From Hydractinia symbiolongicarpus (taxonomy: Eukaryota > Cnidaria > Hydrozoa > Anthoathecata > Hydractiniidae), in contig NC_079876.1 in the NCBI RefSeq assembly GCF_029227915.1, positions 21,578,001-21,642,000 on the forward strand: a stretch of 64,000 nt of DNA, in the 5' to 3' direction. Positions 11,305 to 23,394 of this stretch are shown piece by piece (within the stretch, counting starts at the first letter, position 1; every line of letters begins with the position of its first letter). The notes under the pieces were generated by a model that made no database searches, had not been told where the DNA came from, and saw only the letters and a program-made list of their open reading frames with translations. The position numbers were made by a program, and so were the translations under genes.

Positions 11305-13655
11305 CAATGTCCACTTTTCCTTAACCACGTCTTTCTACAACTAGCAACATTGTAAGAAGTTTGACTAAAAGTTATTAATTATGCAAAGCATATTTGTTGT
11401 TGAGCTTCAAATGTGTCTCATGCTTCGCACACTTGTGCACTAATATAAATTTCTCTAAATTTACCTGAAAACGTAAACGCATTATCTTTGAAATATTTTA
11501 GCATCAAATTAAGTCTAAAACTGCCTGAAAGTTTTGTAGGAAGTACCTTTTTTCACAAATAACTTCCTAATTAAATTTCGCAGATCAAAATTAAATGCGC
11601 ACAAAAAGATTCAAAATTGACCGTCCGCGAAATTTTTCAATGTCCAGCATACTCCAATTTATAATTGTGACTAATTGTGAAATTGAATGCCTACGAAAGT
11701 TAATTAAATGTCCTATCCTAGCTCCCTTTTTTTGTAATCTTCCACGACAAATTTGAACTTCGAATTGTACGAGTCGAACTGGTCCGTTTTTTTTAAAACT
11801 CCTTGAATAACCAATTCAGCGCTCGGTTCTTTAAAAATACTTTTTTCTTTTTTTACATGCATAAAATTCATTATATATTTTATTTTTTTAACATTTTAAT
11901 AAAGTCATATAGTCCAAATTTGCTGCAGCACACGAATGGTAACTTGGGAATTTGATATTAATCTAGATCAAATGTGTGATACTTGCTCATCGAAACTATT
12001 TTTTATCGAGTCCTAATAAATTTGTTTTATGGCCGCTATGACAACCATTAAATGATTATACGATTTTTCTGCATTGATTTTAGTTCGAAAATTTGGTTAG
12101 ATTTAATTTTGAATTGTATGTAACACTTATTTATATTTGATTTTAGTAGTAAACAAAGATGTAATTATTTGATGCTTAATTTGTCACATTCCAATGTTTG
12201 AGGTACACTTACAGTTTTCGGGTAAATATTTTGCTCAAGATTTTGATGTGCCAAATACAGTCAAAATCTTTTCTAACTTTGATTGCTCTTTGCGAGATAT
12301 CTTTCTAAACCCAATAAAACACAATGCTTTAACTCGTTTCCCTCGGTTCCAGGTTTATTGAATGCCAGCAACCCAGTGCGCAGGCTTCCAAAGACTAATA
12401 TAGCCTGTTTACGCCTTAAAACTGTCGGTCCCATACCTCTACAGGGCCGACTACCAAATACACTGTCCTCAAAAGTTGTGATAAGGCACGTTACCGTACA
12501 TAAAAACCCGTAAATAACGTCAACGTATTCAGACAGGCTAGAATGAGTCTTGCCCTCCAAGTATTACAGGAAACGATCTTGATAAAAAGTGGAACGATTG
12601 TCTCCCATTCAAAATTTAATTATTAGAGTTAGAGCAGTTTGTGGAGTTTTACAAGATTCTAGTCTCCTTCATTGTGTCCAAGAATTAATCCAACTTTGTT
12701 TGCGGCTATTTGTTTTATACAGAACATAAGAAACATTTCTTTCGATAAATATCAGAACTTATGCAATGAACATCCTTGCATTTACCAAGTGGTTTTGTTA
12801 TTAGACTTCTGACTTTATTATGTTTATTTTTATGTCTAAACACCAATTCTAATTACTGTCATCCTGACGGCTGTATTGTTAAGAAATTTGCCGGTGTTTA
12901 CCAAGCTCTTACTTTTTCTGCGCGGTTTGCTTTTAAGAAAATTCTGCATTGCTATTGACAACACACATCGAATGACACGCCTTTAACGAAATTAGTAGAG
13001 CCAACACTACTCTATTCGCTTAAAATTCAGCCAATTACACGACTTTTACACGACAATTTAGAGATTAAAAATCCTTCCCGCACGGAGAAATAGTACACGG
13101 AGACTAGGATTTCGTAGATAGCGAATATACGCTCTTGGATCTGTGGTAGTAAAGGCCGTTTTCCATTGGCGTAATGTTAAGGCTGGCGAAATACTTGTAA
13201 AGGGAAGTTGTGCGTGTATTCGTCAAACTGAATTTCTCAACGCTCGTGTGGCCTATCTATACGGCACGCTGCAGATGATTCGATCACTGACTTCTTCCCA
13301 GTGCCTCGTGTCGTTTTTGTGAAATTGTTCTAGAAAAAAACGCTGAGCGATGGTGCACGTGGAACGCACCTGGTAAAATTCCGTGCGAAATAGTTTACGT
13401 ATATTATGTCTTGTTATTTCATAGTACTAGCTTGTATATTCTGTAAATATGACTTATGAAACTCGCGTTGTTACTTCTGCTTGAAAATACACCATAAAGC
13501 TGGCTAACAAACAAATTTGCTGGATAAACGGAAAACTTTGGTTTGTTAAACTCACTGTTATCATTTTTACGTTACTATTATTTCTCTTTATAGCTATGTG
13601 TTTTACTATGCATAAATAGCTATCTATAGACCTAGCTAAGTGCCCCCTTTTTTGT
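11305..13655. other. Intergenic; no gene recognised
   Basis: AT-rich sequence downstream of TTC39. An AATAAAG at about 11897 could serve as its poly(A) signal, but this is a guess. At 12340-12510 a locally GC-richer stretch is open on both strands, and neither translation is recognisable. Nothing else can be supported. Confidence 0.4.
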
Positions 13656-13659
13656 TTTG

Positions 13660-13850
13660 TTTCTGACATCCTATTAAACCTTTGTCAGCCGACATGTAAA
13701 ATGCCAGGTTATTTTACAGGGTTTTTTGACATTTGATTGAAAATTTTACGTGCGTAAATGACTGGGTTAAAAAAAATTATGAGGGAATGGTATGGTTTTT
13801 TGAAATTTTGTGGAAATGCACCACATAAAATATACTGCAAAAACAAATTT
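13660..13850 (-). repeat. Inverted copy of the repeat at 6380-6610
   Basis: Segments such as CATGTAAAATGCCAGGTTAT and TTATGAGGGAATGGTATGG are the inverse complement of 6380-6610, with moderate divergence. The sequence from 13850 to 14110 holds nothing recognisable. Confidence 0.55.
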
Positions 13851-14109
13851 TTGTAGAATTAAACTCCACTGTAAGCAGTTGTGTAAGCTGGTGTCTTTAT
13901 AATTGGTATTATAAACTTTTGTTGGTGAGAACTAACCGTATGTGATATTATTTTTGCTAGAAGAAAATTCCTCGGTTTCACGTTCTTGTTTTCGTTGAGA
14001 ATTTCCAAAATTTAAGGAAAAAGTGTTTGGTGATGATAAAAAAATTACTAAATGTTCTGACTGAAACTGTTTTTGTTTTTTATATTTTGTAATCTATAAT
14101 TTTCTTTTG

Positions 14110-14226
14110 ATATTGCCGAAAAATGCATGTCTCAAATGTTAAATTTTCTGACGTTACGGCGCAACGTCAATAACACTACTTTAACGTCAATATCCTATAT
14201 GAACTTAATGAAGTCATTACAGTGCT
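14110..14226 (+). mobile_element. Helitron internal fragment, plus orientation
   Basis: The segment with GACGTTACGGCGCAACGTCA matches, in inverse orientation, the stretches at 15000-15035 and 16475-16510 of the following Helitron units. It is truncated at both ends. Confidence 0.55.
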
Positions 14227-14401
14227 GTGCATATATTTACTATCTCGCCTGCAAGGATAGTATTGGATATTTCATTTGACCATCTAACGGCTGGCAAATT
14301 AACACAAAATGATTTATTGATGCAAAATACGTTTTTAAAAAAATTTTTACGAAATGATTCCTCTCAATAAAATAAAGTTGCGCTGTGACTTTTAAGTCAG
14401 A

Positions 14402-15143
14402 GCTGGAAAAATCCACTAAGGCAGAAGAACAATGGAAAAATAGGTTCCTTTAGATTTTTTGCTGACATCAGCAGTGCATACACAGAAGGAAAATTGGTGA
14501 AATTTAGTCATTCGTTGTCTGTAATGTGTAGAGTTGAAACGCTGGTCAAAATAATGCATAGTACCGTATGTTTTTGACAAACGCCTAAGAAGATATAAGG
14601 GCTTAAAAACTTTGCTGACGTCAGCGAAGTCCCTACCAAAAGTTCCAAAAAAACTTTCTTTACAAATTCGTACACCCGTTGCATTCATCGTATAGATCTT
14701 GAAATGCTGATCAAGAAAATGTATAGGAACGTGCACTTTTGACAAACGGTTGCAGAGATATTGGGTTTTGAAGGTTTTGTGATGACGTCATCAACCCGTT
14801 CATTCCGAAACGGATTCAGGGACCAAGGTTTGGGAAACTTACCCAAATTGGTCCCAGGTGGTCCCTAGTTACCAACGCGGTGAAAAATCATTGACGTCAC
14901 CACCTCATTTCCAAGTTATTTGGCCTCAAAGTTTTAAGTGCACTGTAACGGCTTCATTAATTTAATATAAGATATTGACGTTAAAGTAGTGTTATTGACG
15001 TCGCGCCGTAACGTCAGAAAATATAACATATTAGACATGCATTTTTTGGTTACTTCAAAGAAAATTTCGGTAAGATCAAAGGAAAATGAACACATTCTCT
15101 TTGCCTGTCACAGAGACACGGAACTGGCGTATTATTATATAGA
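14402..15143 (-). mobile_element. Helitron unit 1 of minus-strand tandem array
   Basis: Read on the minus strand, the 5' end is TCTATATAATAATACGCC at 15143. At the other end only half of the 3' hairpin remains (GTGGATTTTT side, 14402-14416), so this outermost copy has lost its CTAG terminus. The interior repeats a ~165-bp module with GCTGACGTCAGC and GATCAAGAAAATGTATAG. No proteins are encoded. Confidence 0.65.
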
Positions 15144-15872
15144 CTAGTCGATAAAGACCCGTGGAGAAATCCACTTAGGCAATAGGACATTGAAAATGTT
15201 GGTTTGCTGTCGTCAGCATTGAAAATCCAAAAAAAAAAAATAAAATTGGCGAAATTTAGTTTATTCGTTGCCTGTAACGTGTAGAGGTTGAAACGCTGAT
15301 CAAAATAATATAGGATCATAACTTTTCTACGAACAACAAAAGACATAAAAGGGTTTTAAAATTTTGCTGACGTCAGCAATGGCCCGTTAAAACGCAAAAA
15401 AAAATTTTCAGAAATTTATATCCCTGTTACCTTCATCGTATAGACCTTGAAACGATGATCAAGAAAATCTATAGGATCATATATCTTTGACAAACGGTTG
15501 CAGAGATATTAGGGTTTAAAGATTTTTTGATGACGTCATCAACCCGTCCATTCCAAAACGGATTCGGGGAAACAGGTTTGAGAAACTTACCCAAATTGGT
15601 CCAAGGTGGTCCCTAGTTACCCACGCGGTGAAAAATCATTGACGTCACCAACTCGTTTCCAAGTTATTTAGCCTCAAAGTTTTAGGTGCAATGTAATGGC
15701 TTTATTAATTTAATATATAGGATATTGACGTTAAAGTGGTGTTATTGACGTCGCGCCATAATGTCTGAATATTTACTATATTAGACATGCATTTTTCGGC
15801 AATATCAAAGGAAAATGAAGACATCCACTTTGCCTGTCACAGAGACACGGAACTGGCGTATTATTATATAGA
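15144..15872 (-). mobile_element. Helitron unit 2 of minus-strand tandem array
   Basis: The 3' end is complete: on the minus strand CCACGGGTCTTTATCGACTAG ends at 15144, with the hairpin formed by CCCGTGGAGAAATCCAC (15158-15174). The 5' end TCTATATAATAATACGCC is at 15872. The length of 729 bp is close to that of its neighbours. Confidence 0.75.
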
Positions 15873-16607
15873 CTAGTCGATAAAGCCCGTGGAAAAATCC
15901 ACTAAGGCAGAAGAACAATGGAAAAATAGGTTGCTTTAGATTTTTTGCTGACATCAGCAGTGCATATACAGAAGGAAAATTAGTGAAATTTAGTCATTCG
16001 TTGTCTGTAATGTGTAGAGTTGAAACGCTGGTCAAAATAATGCATAGTATCGTATGTTTTTGACAAACGCCTAAGAAGATATAAGGGCTTAAAAACTTTG
16101 CTGACGTCAGCGAAGTCCCTACCAAAAGTTCCAAAAAAACTTTCTTCACAAATTCGTACACCCGTTGCATTCATCGTATAGATCTTGAAATGCTGATCAA
16201 GAAAATGTATAGAAACATGAACTTTTGACAAACAGTTGCAGAGATATTGGGGTTTGAAGGTTTTGTGATGACGTCATCAACCCGTCCATTCCGAAATGGA
16301 TTCAGGGACCAAGGTTTGGGAAACTTACCCAAATTGGTCCCAGGTGGTCCCTAGTTACCCACGCGGTGAAAAATCATTGACGTCACCACCTCGTTTCCAA
16401 GTTATTTGGCCTCAAAGTTTTAAGTGCACTGTAACGGCTTCATAATTTAATATAAGATATTGACGTTAAAGTAGTGTTATTGACGTCGCGCCGTAACGTC
16501 AGAAAATATAACATATTAGACATGCATTTTTCGGCAACATCAAAGGAAAATGACGATATCAACTTTGCCTGTTACAGACACACGGAACTGGCTTATTATT
16601 ATAGAGA
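15873..16607 (-). mobile_element. Helitron unit 3 of minus-strand tandem array
   Basis: The 3' terminus (minus) has hairpin GTGG-AAAAA-TCCAC at 15889-15902 and CTAG at 15873-15876. The 5' terminus TCTCTATAATAATAAGCC is at 16607. It is very similar to unit 1, including the internal frame that gives nearly identical 80-residue chance translations in both. Confidence 0.75.
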
Positions 16608-17664
16608 CTAGTCGATAAAGCCCGTGGAAAAATCCACTGAGGCAGAATAAAAATTTTGATGACGTCAGCAACCCATCCACAAAAAAAAATTAGAACTGTG
16701 CTTCCACGTTGCCTCTATTGTGTAGAGCTTAAACTGCTGATCAAGAAAATGTATATGATCATGTGCTTTTGATAAGCGGTTAATGAGATATAAGGGTTTT
16801 AAAACTTTGCTGACGTCAGCAATGGCCAGTCAAACCCCCAAAACTTTTATTTAGAAATTTGTATACCTGTTGCCTTCATCGTATAGATCTTGAAACACTG
16901 ATCAAGAAAATGTATAGTATCCTATGTTTTTGACAAACGCCTAAGGAGATTTAACGGCTTTAAAATTTTGCTGACGTCAGCAAAGTCCCTATCAAAAGAT
17001 CCAAAAAAAAATTCTTCACAAATTCGTACACCCGTTGCATTCATCGTATAGATCTTGAAACGCTGATCAAGAAAATGTATAGTGTTCTATGTTTTTGACA
17101 AACGCCTAAGGAGATTTAAGGGCTTTAAAATTTTGCTGACGTCAGCAAAGTCCCAATCAAAAGTTCCAAAAAAAATATCTTCACAAATTCGTACACCCGT
17201 TGCATTCATCATATAGATCTTGAAATGCTGATCAAGAAAATGTATAGGAACGTGCACTTTTGACAAACGGTTGCAGAAATATTGGGATTTGAAGGTTTTG
17301 TGATGACGTCATCAACCCGTCCATTCCGAAACGGATTCGGGGATCCAGGTTTGGGAAACTTACCCAAATTGGTCCCAGGTGGTCCCTAGTTACCCACGCA
17401 GTGAAAAATCATTGACGTCACCACCTCGTTTCCAAGTTATTTGGCCTCACAGTTTTAAGTGCACTGTAACGGCTTCATTAATTTAATATAGGATATTGAC
17501 GTTAAAGTGGTGTTATTGACGTCGCGCCGTACCGTCAGAAAATTTAGCATATTAGACATGCATTTTTCGGTTACTTCAAAGAAAATTTCGGTAAGATTAA
17601 AGGAAAATGAACATATCCACTTTGCCTGTTACAGACACACGGAACTGGCGTATTATTATAGAGA
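16608..17664 (-). mobile_element. Helitron unit 4 of minus-strand tandem array (longer)
   Basis: CTAG at 16608-16611 with hairpin at 16623-16639 marks the 3' end. TCTCTATAATAATACGCC at 17664, preceded on the minus strand by A, marks the 5' end at an A|T insertion site. It is ~1.06 kb because it carries extra copies of the internal ~165-bp module (16740-17270). Confidence 0.75.
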
Positions 17665-17939
17665 TTGTTGCAGTGATGTGTAATTAACATTGACACGCGA
17701 GATAGTTTATGCAGCTCCTGCAATTTGTGCCAATTTGAGACAGGTCTATTTTGTAAGTTGTTCCCATATCTCTTTGTTTTTTGCTATTTCAAGTGCTTCT
17801 GTGATGTTAATGTTCAGCGTGTCTTTCAGTTGCAACCTCGTCCCCAGGACTATTTGCTTCTCAACGGCGCTGCGCTTTCTGATAGTTCTAGCGAAATAGG
17901 TGCTGGGGTCGAGCTTGTCTCAGTTGCTGATCCATCGTT

Positions 17940-18350
17940 TTTAACTAAAACTTTGAGGCCAAATAACTTGGAAACGAGGTGGTGACGTCAATGATTTTTC
18001 ATGGCGTGGGTATTAGGGACAAACTGGGACCAAATTGGGTAATTTTCCCAAACCTGGGTCCCCAAATCCGTTACGGAATGGACGGGTTGGTGACGTCATC
18101 AAAACACCTTTAAACCCCAATATCTCTGCAACCGTTTGTCAAAGATACATGATCCTATACATTTTCTTTATCATAGTTTCAAGATCTATACGATCAAGGC
18201 AACAAGTATACAAATTTCCAAAAAAATAATATTTTTATTTTTTGGCGGATCTGATGCTGACGTCATCAAAATTTTTAAACGTATATAATTTCCTTATCTG
18301 TTGTAGTCTCTATCATAATACAGGGAGTGTGCGTTTCTGTGACAGGCCTC
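17940..18350 (+). mobile_element. Two Helitron fragments in plus orientation
   Basis: 17940-18305 carries the family interior (GGTGGTGACGTCAATGATTT, GACGGGTTGGTGACGTCATC), inverted relative to units 1-4, but lacks the 3' hairpin. At 18303 TAG is followed by TCTCTATCATAATAC (18306), the 5' end of another copy that breaks off after GTGACAGGC near 18350. Confidence 0.6.
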
Positions 18351-19808
18351 GACTTTTAGTTCACAATTAGCATATTTATAGAGCTACATTCTTACACGAA
18401 ATATTTGTCAGTTTTAGCTTAGGATTCTGAGTATTGAATGATTTTGGCAATAACATTTATATTCACATCAGAGGTCAATTTTCTTTCGTACCTCCAACAT
18501 AAATTACACATTTATCAGCAGAGATTTTAATCACAAAAGAAAATTTCCGCAGTTTGGATGAAAAAGTTCTAGTTGCAAAAATAAGTTAGGAAAAAGTTTC
18601 TTCCCTAAGGTATATTACTTTGACACAGATAGATAGATAGATAGAATAAATGTTTATGATAAGTGTTGATTTTAAAGACCAGACTGATTGGCTTGCTTGC
18701 CTTCTCCATAAACTCTAACTATAAACCATACATCATTTTGTTTACATTTCTGTGAGTGTTGAATTATTTATAATTGAATATTTTTACGCATTTGTCAAAC
18801 GGGTGGCTAAATTATAAAACAATGGGGTATATTTCTCTCTTTATTGTGAAGTCACGGGGTCAATGTACACAAAGTGATTTAATAAGAAAAAGTTGAAGAT
18901 CAAAATGGCAAAAATGTTGAACAACATGTAAAGAACATAATTTTATTATTTTGTACTACTTAACTTGCGAATAAAATAGCGAGTAAAGATAAAGAAAGTA
19001 AAAAAGCAAAGAAAAAAGATGAAGCCACCATAGTACACGTTCGATTTGTTATTGGAGGTTTCCGGTCTGTATATTTATTCAAATTTGGCGCCGTCTCATG
19101 ATAACAAACTTTATCGTTCGAAGTTGGTAGTATGCTGTGGAAAAGGGACACAAAACATGAAAAAATATTGTTGTTGATTATGACAGAGATATTTCTTTAG
19201 TTCAGAGAAGTTTAAACAAAGGTTATAAAAAGCTGTTACTACTATAGTACGTAAAATATTCTTGGTTATCTCAAGTAAAAGATGTTATTTTTGATGTTTA
19301 CTAAAAAGTACAATTAAAACCTACTTATTTTCACCTCATACGGCCATGGAATTTCTGTAAAAATGTTGTTAGAAAGCTATATAGGTAGTTAGTCGTGAAA
19401 TATAGTTTTTTATTTGGTATTATAGTTGTTATCTTAGCAGATTTTGAATTTAGAAATCTACATATACATTTCTCTCGCTTAAAATTTATTTTCTGGCTGC
19501 CACAAAATAGTTTTTTGTTCGCCTCTCCTTTAACATATATTTCTTAACACATATTTATTTGATTAAATAAGTTTCATAATATCGCGCCTTCTCTAAACAC
19601 TGCTTTAGTTAGTTTGTGCTTATTACATTCTTTCTTTAAAAGAGTACGCGGGTGTTCATTGATATCATTCGCCTAATGAAGAAAGTAATAATAATAAATT
19701 AATAATTAATACCATTATTTGATTTGTGAAAATGGGAATTTAACTTAACAAACTGCTGGGATGTTAACCTATTTCAAAACTACCTACAGAACGAAAAAAT
19801 CCATAAAG
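18351..19808. other. Intergenic; GATA microsatellite, no gene
   Basis: Non-repetitive AT-rich sequence apart from a short (GATA)n run at 18629-18648. A 63-residue minus frame at 18960-19151 ends in a hydrophobic stretch but has no homologue I recognise and no other gene-like signal. Confidence 0.4.
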
Positions 19809-21801
19809 TCTTATATAATAATACGGAGTGTTTGTGACGGTCATTTTCCTTTAATGTCGCCGAAATTTTCTTTCAAGTCGCCGAAAAAGGTATGTCTCAA
19901 ATGTTAAATTTTATGACGTTACGGCGCGACGTCAATAACACTACTTTAACGTCCTATAGTAAATTAATGAAGCCATTACAGTGCACTTAAAACTTTGAGG
20001 CCAAATAACTTGGAAACGAGGTGGTGACGTCAATGATTTTTTACCGCGTGGGTAACTAGGGACGACCTAGGACCAATTTGGGAATCACACCATTGATGTC
20101 AACGATAAGCAGCTCATTTCTCTACACATCACATTCTTCAGATTCTTCAAATACGACAAAGCAAGTGGCCTACGCTGAAGATCTAACCGGGGCTGGGAAG
20201 CTGAAAGAATCACGTCAATGGTGGGATCTGCTGGTTCTACATAATCCATCGATTGTTTATTATGTTAATGAGAACAAGACGTGGCTTATTGTAAAGTAGA
20301 ATCACTTAGAGTCTGCGGGAATTATCTTCAAAGATATGGGAATAAAAATCACCAAAGAAGGTAGTAAATATCTCGGGGCAACCATTGGTACGCAGACATT
20401 CAAAAACAATTTTGTCAAGCCAAAAAATTAAGGATTTTTGGGTTGCAGAAATTAAAGTTCTTTCACGGATTGCAAGAGTGGACCCACAATCAGCGTTATG
20501 TGCGTTCACACATGGCGTACGTGGAAGATACACCTACATCATGAGAACTGTTCCTGAAATCGAATCCTTACTTCAGCCGCTAGAAGATTGCATTAGGACA
20601 ATTTTCCTTCCAGTACTGATGGAAGGACACATTTGCAACGATCCTGAACAATTGTTGTTGTCTCTACCTCCGAAGTATGGTGGTACTGGTGTTATCAATC
20701 CTGTTTCACTCAGCAAAATAGAATACAAAAACTGGAGGATTCGTTGCAAGGCGACACAACGAATTGAGGGATATTACAGCTCAGCTATTGTCTGAAGTGT
20801 GCAAAGACGTTGAAACAAAGCCATGTCTCGAACCATTAACGGGTGAGCGGATTGCATCCAACAATCAACAAGACGAGGCGCGGGTTGACATTGCAGCCAG
20901 AGATTTCTGGTGCTATGGACAGAGAGCGTATTTCGATGTAAGGGTATTCAACCCACAAGCTCGATGTTATAGCAACATTTCTATGGAAAAAGCGTATGAC
21001 ACGATAGAAAAGTCGAAGAAAAGAGCATATAATGATAGAATCATACAAACTGACTCGTTTGCACCACTTGTTTTTAGCGCTACTGGAGGAATGGGACGGG
21101 AGTGTCGCAGATTTTGCGCTAAGTTAGCAGAGCATATATCGCTAAAGAAGAACAACGAATAGTGCAACTGTTACTTGTATACGAACAAGAGTTAATTACA
21201 ATCTACTAAGATCGATGATTCTGTCCATCCATGGATCACGCACGCACAAAAAGAGGAGATTTATGGAGATGCCCAATATCGAACTGGTGCAAAGAGAAAC
21301 AGATGCTCTCCGATAACTCAATCCTGATTATTTCTAGAACTGTAGTGTCAACTTTTAAATGTTTAATGTTATCTGTCCACGCTTAATGTCTCCTGTTTCT
21401 ATATGTGTTTTTTTCATTGTAATGATATGATTCTTTTTGAAATTTAACGTTCTGGGGATTTGGGTAATTTTCTCAAACCTAGGTCCCCAAATCCGTTTCA
21501 GAATGGACGGGTTGATGACGTCATCAAAAAGCATTCAAACCCTAATATCTCTGCAACCGTTTGTCAAAGATACACGATCCTATACATTTTCTTGATCAGC
21601 GTTACAAGATCTATATGATGAAGGCAACAGGTATACAAATTTCTAAAAAAAAATTTTGTGCTTCCTACACAATAGAGGCAACGTGAAAACAAGTTCTAAA
21701 TTTTTTTGTGCATGGTTTGCTGACGTCATCAAAATTCAAATGACCCTTCTTTTTAATTTTTTTCTGCCTCAGTGGATTTTTCCACAGGTTTTATCGACTA
21801 G
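19809..21801 (+). mobile_element. Helitron with both ends, split by an RT insertion
   Basis: The 5' end is TCTTATATAATAATACGGAG at 19809. The 3' end has the hairpin GTGGATTTTTCCAC (21772-21785) and CTAG at 21798-21801, followed by T as expected. The interior matches the inverse of units 1-4 but is cut after GACCAATTTGGG (about 20083) and resumes at ATTTGGGTAATTTTC (about 21458). The piece between them is a reverse-transcriptase fragment. Confidence 0.75.
20084..21457 (+). pseudogene. 5'-truncated reverse-transcriptase element
   Basis: Three successive + frames (20078-20299, 20385-20795, 20764-21162) give the C-terminal half of a reverse transcriptase of a kind that is abundant in cnidarian genomes. 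The palm motif reads KQVAYAEDLTGAGKL, with the second residue of the usual A-D-D pair changed to E. The thumb-like part has PPKYGGTGVINPVSLSKIEY. The C-terminal part has RVDIAARDFW and RAYFDVRVFNP, whose D...D-x-R spacing suggests a PD-(D/E)XK-like nuclease. Two frame changes and the missing N-terminus show it is dead. ATTTGGG on each side (about 20077 and 21458) is a 7-bp target duplication, so this is an insertion into the Helitron. No poly(A) tail is seen. The named superfamily is uncertain. Confidence 0.75.
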
Positions 21802-21908
21802 TGTCTAACTAATAAGACAATACTCCTTTTCATATATTCGCGATGACGTACTCGCGTTAACACGAAAACTAAGTAGCCGTTGTGTACTTTTTTCATAATA
21901 AAAATCGT

Positions 21909-22230
21909 AATGGCGGATAGTGTGTCAATAAACGTAAACAAAGAACAAAAAGTCTTGGAAAGCAATGTGCAGCCTGGGGTTGTGAGAATACTGGTTTAGT
22001 AGAGTTTGAAGGTGAACGTATTTCAACAGCAACAAGTTTTTTCACGTTTCCAAAAAATGTTGGTGAGAGAAAAGTGTGGTGTAGTAGAATCAAACGTGTG
22101 GATGGAAAGGACAACTTTCGTGTAACTAACCACACTGTTCTGTGTGAAAAACACTTTTCTAAAACGGACATTATTCGACCTCCCGGCGGTACTTTGAAAA
22201 GTCTAAAGAAGAAGACCTGTACTTTTTGAG
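21909..22230 (+). pseudogene. THAP-domain protein fragment, frameshifted
   Basis: From about 21953 a + frame encodes a THAP zinc finger: QCAAWGCEN (C-x4-C), then FFTFPKN, a conserved Trp in KVWCSRIKR, and C-x2-H in VLCEKHFSKTDI. This is the C2CH pattern of THAP DNA-binding domains. The nearest ATG (21909) is in a different frame, so a base has been lost near 21950. Translation stops at TGA 22228 just after the domain. THAP domains are the DNA-binding part of P-type and Kolobok transposases and of some host regulators. The transposase body that should follow is absent. Confidence 0.75.
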
Positions 22231-22595
22231 ACAATGGTGAAAGATGATTCGAGTAGGTGAAAGCCACCAATTGACCGACCATCCACCATAGCTAACTAGC
22301 TAAAAATAATAGCTAGCTAGCTATTCAACTAGGTAGCTCTTTTTATTTCTTATATTGTGTGTTGTTGAATTTCCGCCCCCGAACGCGTAGGAAATTCTTT
22401 AAAACCGTCGTTTTTTTCTTTCGGAGTATTTTGTGAGAAAAAATCGACCCTGGGATTTCACGTTCCTCTGAGAGGAGGATAGTATGGTATAACTGACTAA
22501 CTAACTAACCCTGTCCCAAATGGTCAATTGCAACGTCACAGATTTAAACTTCGTACCCAAGCTCCCTAAGTACTGGGAAGTCATCTAAATGACGT
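22231..22595. other. Spacer with TAGCTAGC microsatellite
   Basis: Short AGCTAGCTAGCTA runs at 22300-22325 and an ACTAACTAACTAACC run at 22492-22510. No gene. Confidence 0.4.
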
Positions 22596-23175
22596 TTCAG
22601 GCCAAAATTGGTATTTGTTTTCGACAAAATTTGGCACAGTTAACAAAAAAAGTATGCTGAACATAATGGTGACATCAAAATTTTAATTTCTTGTTACCTA
22701 AATGTCATTTTAGGCCAAAATTGGTCCAAAAATAAAAACTACTTTATCTTTGACAAAATTTGGCACAGTTAACAAAAAAGTATGCTGAACATGATGGTGA
22801 CATCAAAATTTTGGTTTTCTGCCACCTTAAATGTCATTTTAGGCCAAAATTGGTCCAAAAATTAAAACTACTTTATTTTCAACAAAATTTGGCACAGCAA
22901 ACAAATAAAGTATGCTGAAAATAATGGTGAGATCAAAATTTTGATTTTTTGCCACCTTAAATGTCATTTTAGGCAAAAATTGGTCCAAAAATTAAAACTA
23001 CTTCATTTTTAACAAAAATTGGCAAAGTTAACAAAAAAAGGATGCTGAACATAATGGTGACATCAAAATTTTGATTTATGTCACCTAAATGCATTTTAGG
23101 CCAAAATTGGTCCAAAAATTAAAACCACTTCTTTTTCGGCCAAATTTGGCACAGTTAACAAATAAACTATGCTGA
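22596..23175. repeat. ~117-bp satellite array, about five copies
   Basis: Each unit contains TAGGCCAAAATTGGTCCAAA, ACAAAATTTGGCACAG and AAGTATGCTGAACATAATGG in that order. Units start roughly every 115-120 bp. A second array of the same satellite lies at 29363-29830. No coding sequence. Confidence 0.8.
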
Positions 23176-23199
23176 AAATGATGATGATGATGCAAAAGT

Positions 23200-23370
23200 T
23201 GTTGTTACATAACCCTGGATCCGCGCCTGAAGCCAACAGTCGTACGTTTTTGCATAACCTGCCCAAGTAACTTTCAGCCTCTCCCCACTAATCTCTACGA
23301 CTACAGCATTAAGCCAATGCCTAGTTTCGGGATCTAAGGCTTGGACTGAGGACTTTACTTTATACTCCAT
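23200..23370 (-). CDS. Possible exon with a Tudor/chromo-barrel-like domain
   Basis: A 67-residue minus frame starts at ATG 23370, immediately after a polypyrimidine-AG (TGTTCTTTTAG on the minus strand) that could be a splice acceptor. The translation has ALDPETRHWLNAVVVEISGE then LKVTWAGYAKTYDCWLQ. This follows the pattern of Tudor-knot/chromo-barrel folds (W-x-x-A-x-V-V-E-I...V-x-W-x-G-Y-x-x-x-Y-D-x-W). The segment after CWLQ is low complexity and runs into the satellite, so the exon probably ends near 23212-23230. Whether it belongs to a host gene or a transposon is unknown. Confidence 0.4.
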
Positions 23371-23394
23371 CTAAAAGAACACGTAGATAGGTAT

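Noticed and set aside
12273-12560. Overlapping open frames on both strands in a GC-richer patch
   Set aside because: Neither translation shows a recognisable domain, and the frames have no splice or start context that favours either strand.
14416-16231. Minus-strand frames of 83-109 residues that are nearly identical in two places
   Set aside because: Their similarity comes from repeated non-coding Helitron modules. The frames break at different points in other units and show no codon conservation.
21893-22282. 129-residue minus-strand frame
   Set aside because: It is the antisense shadow of the THAP fragment, whose zinc ligands and conserved Trp are readable on the plus strand.
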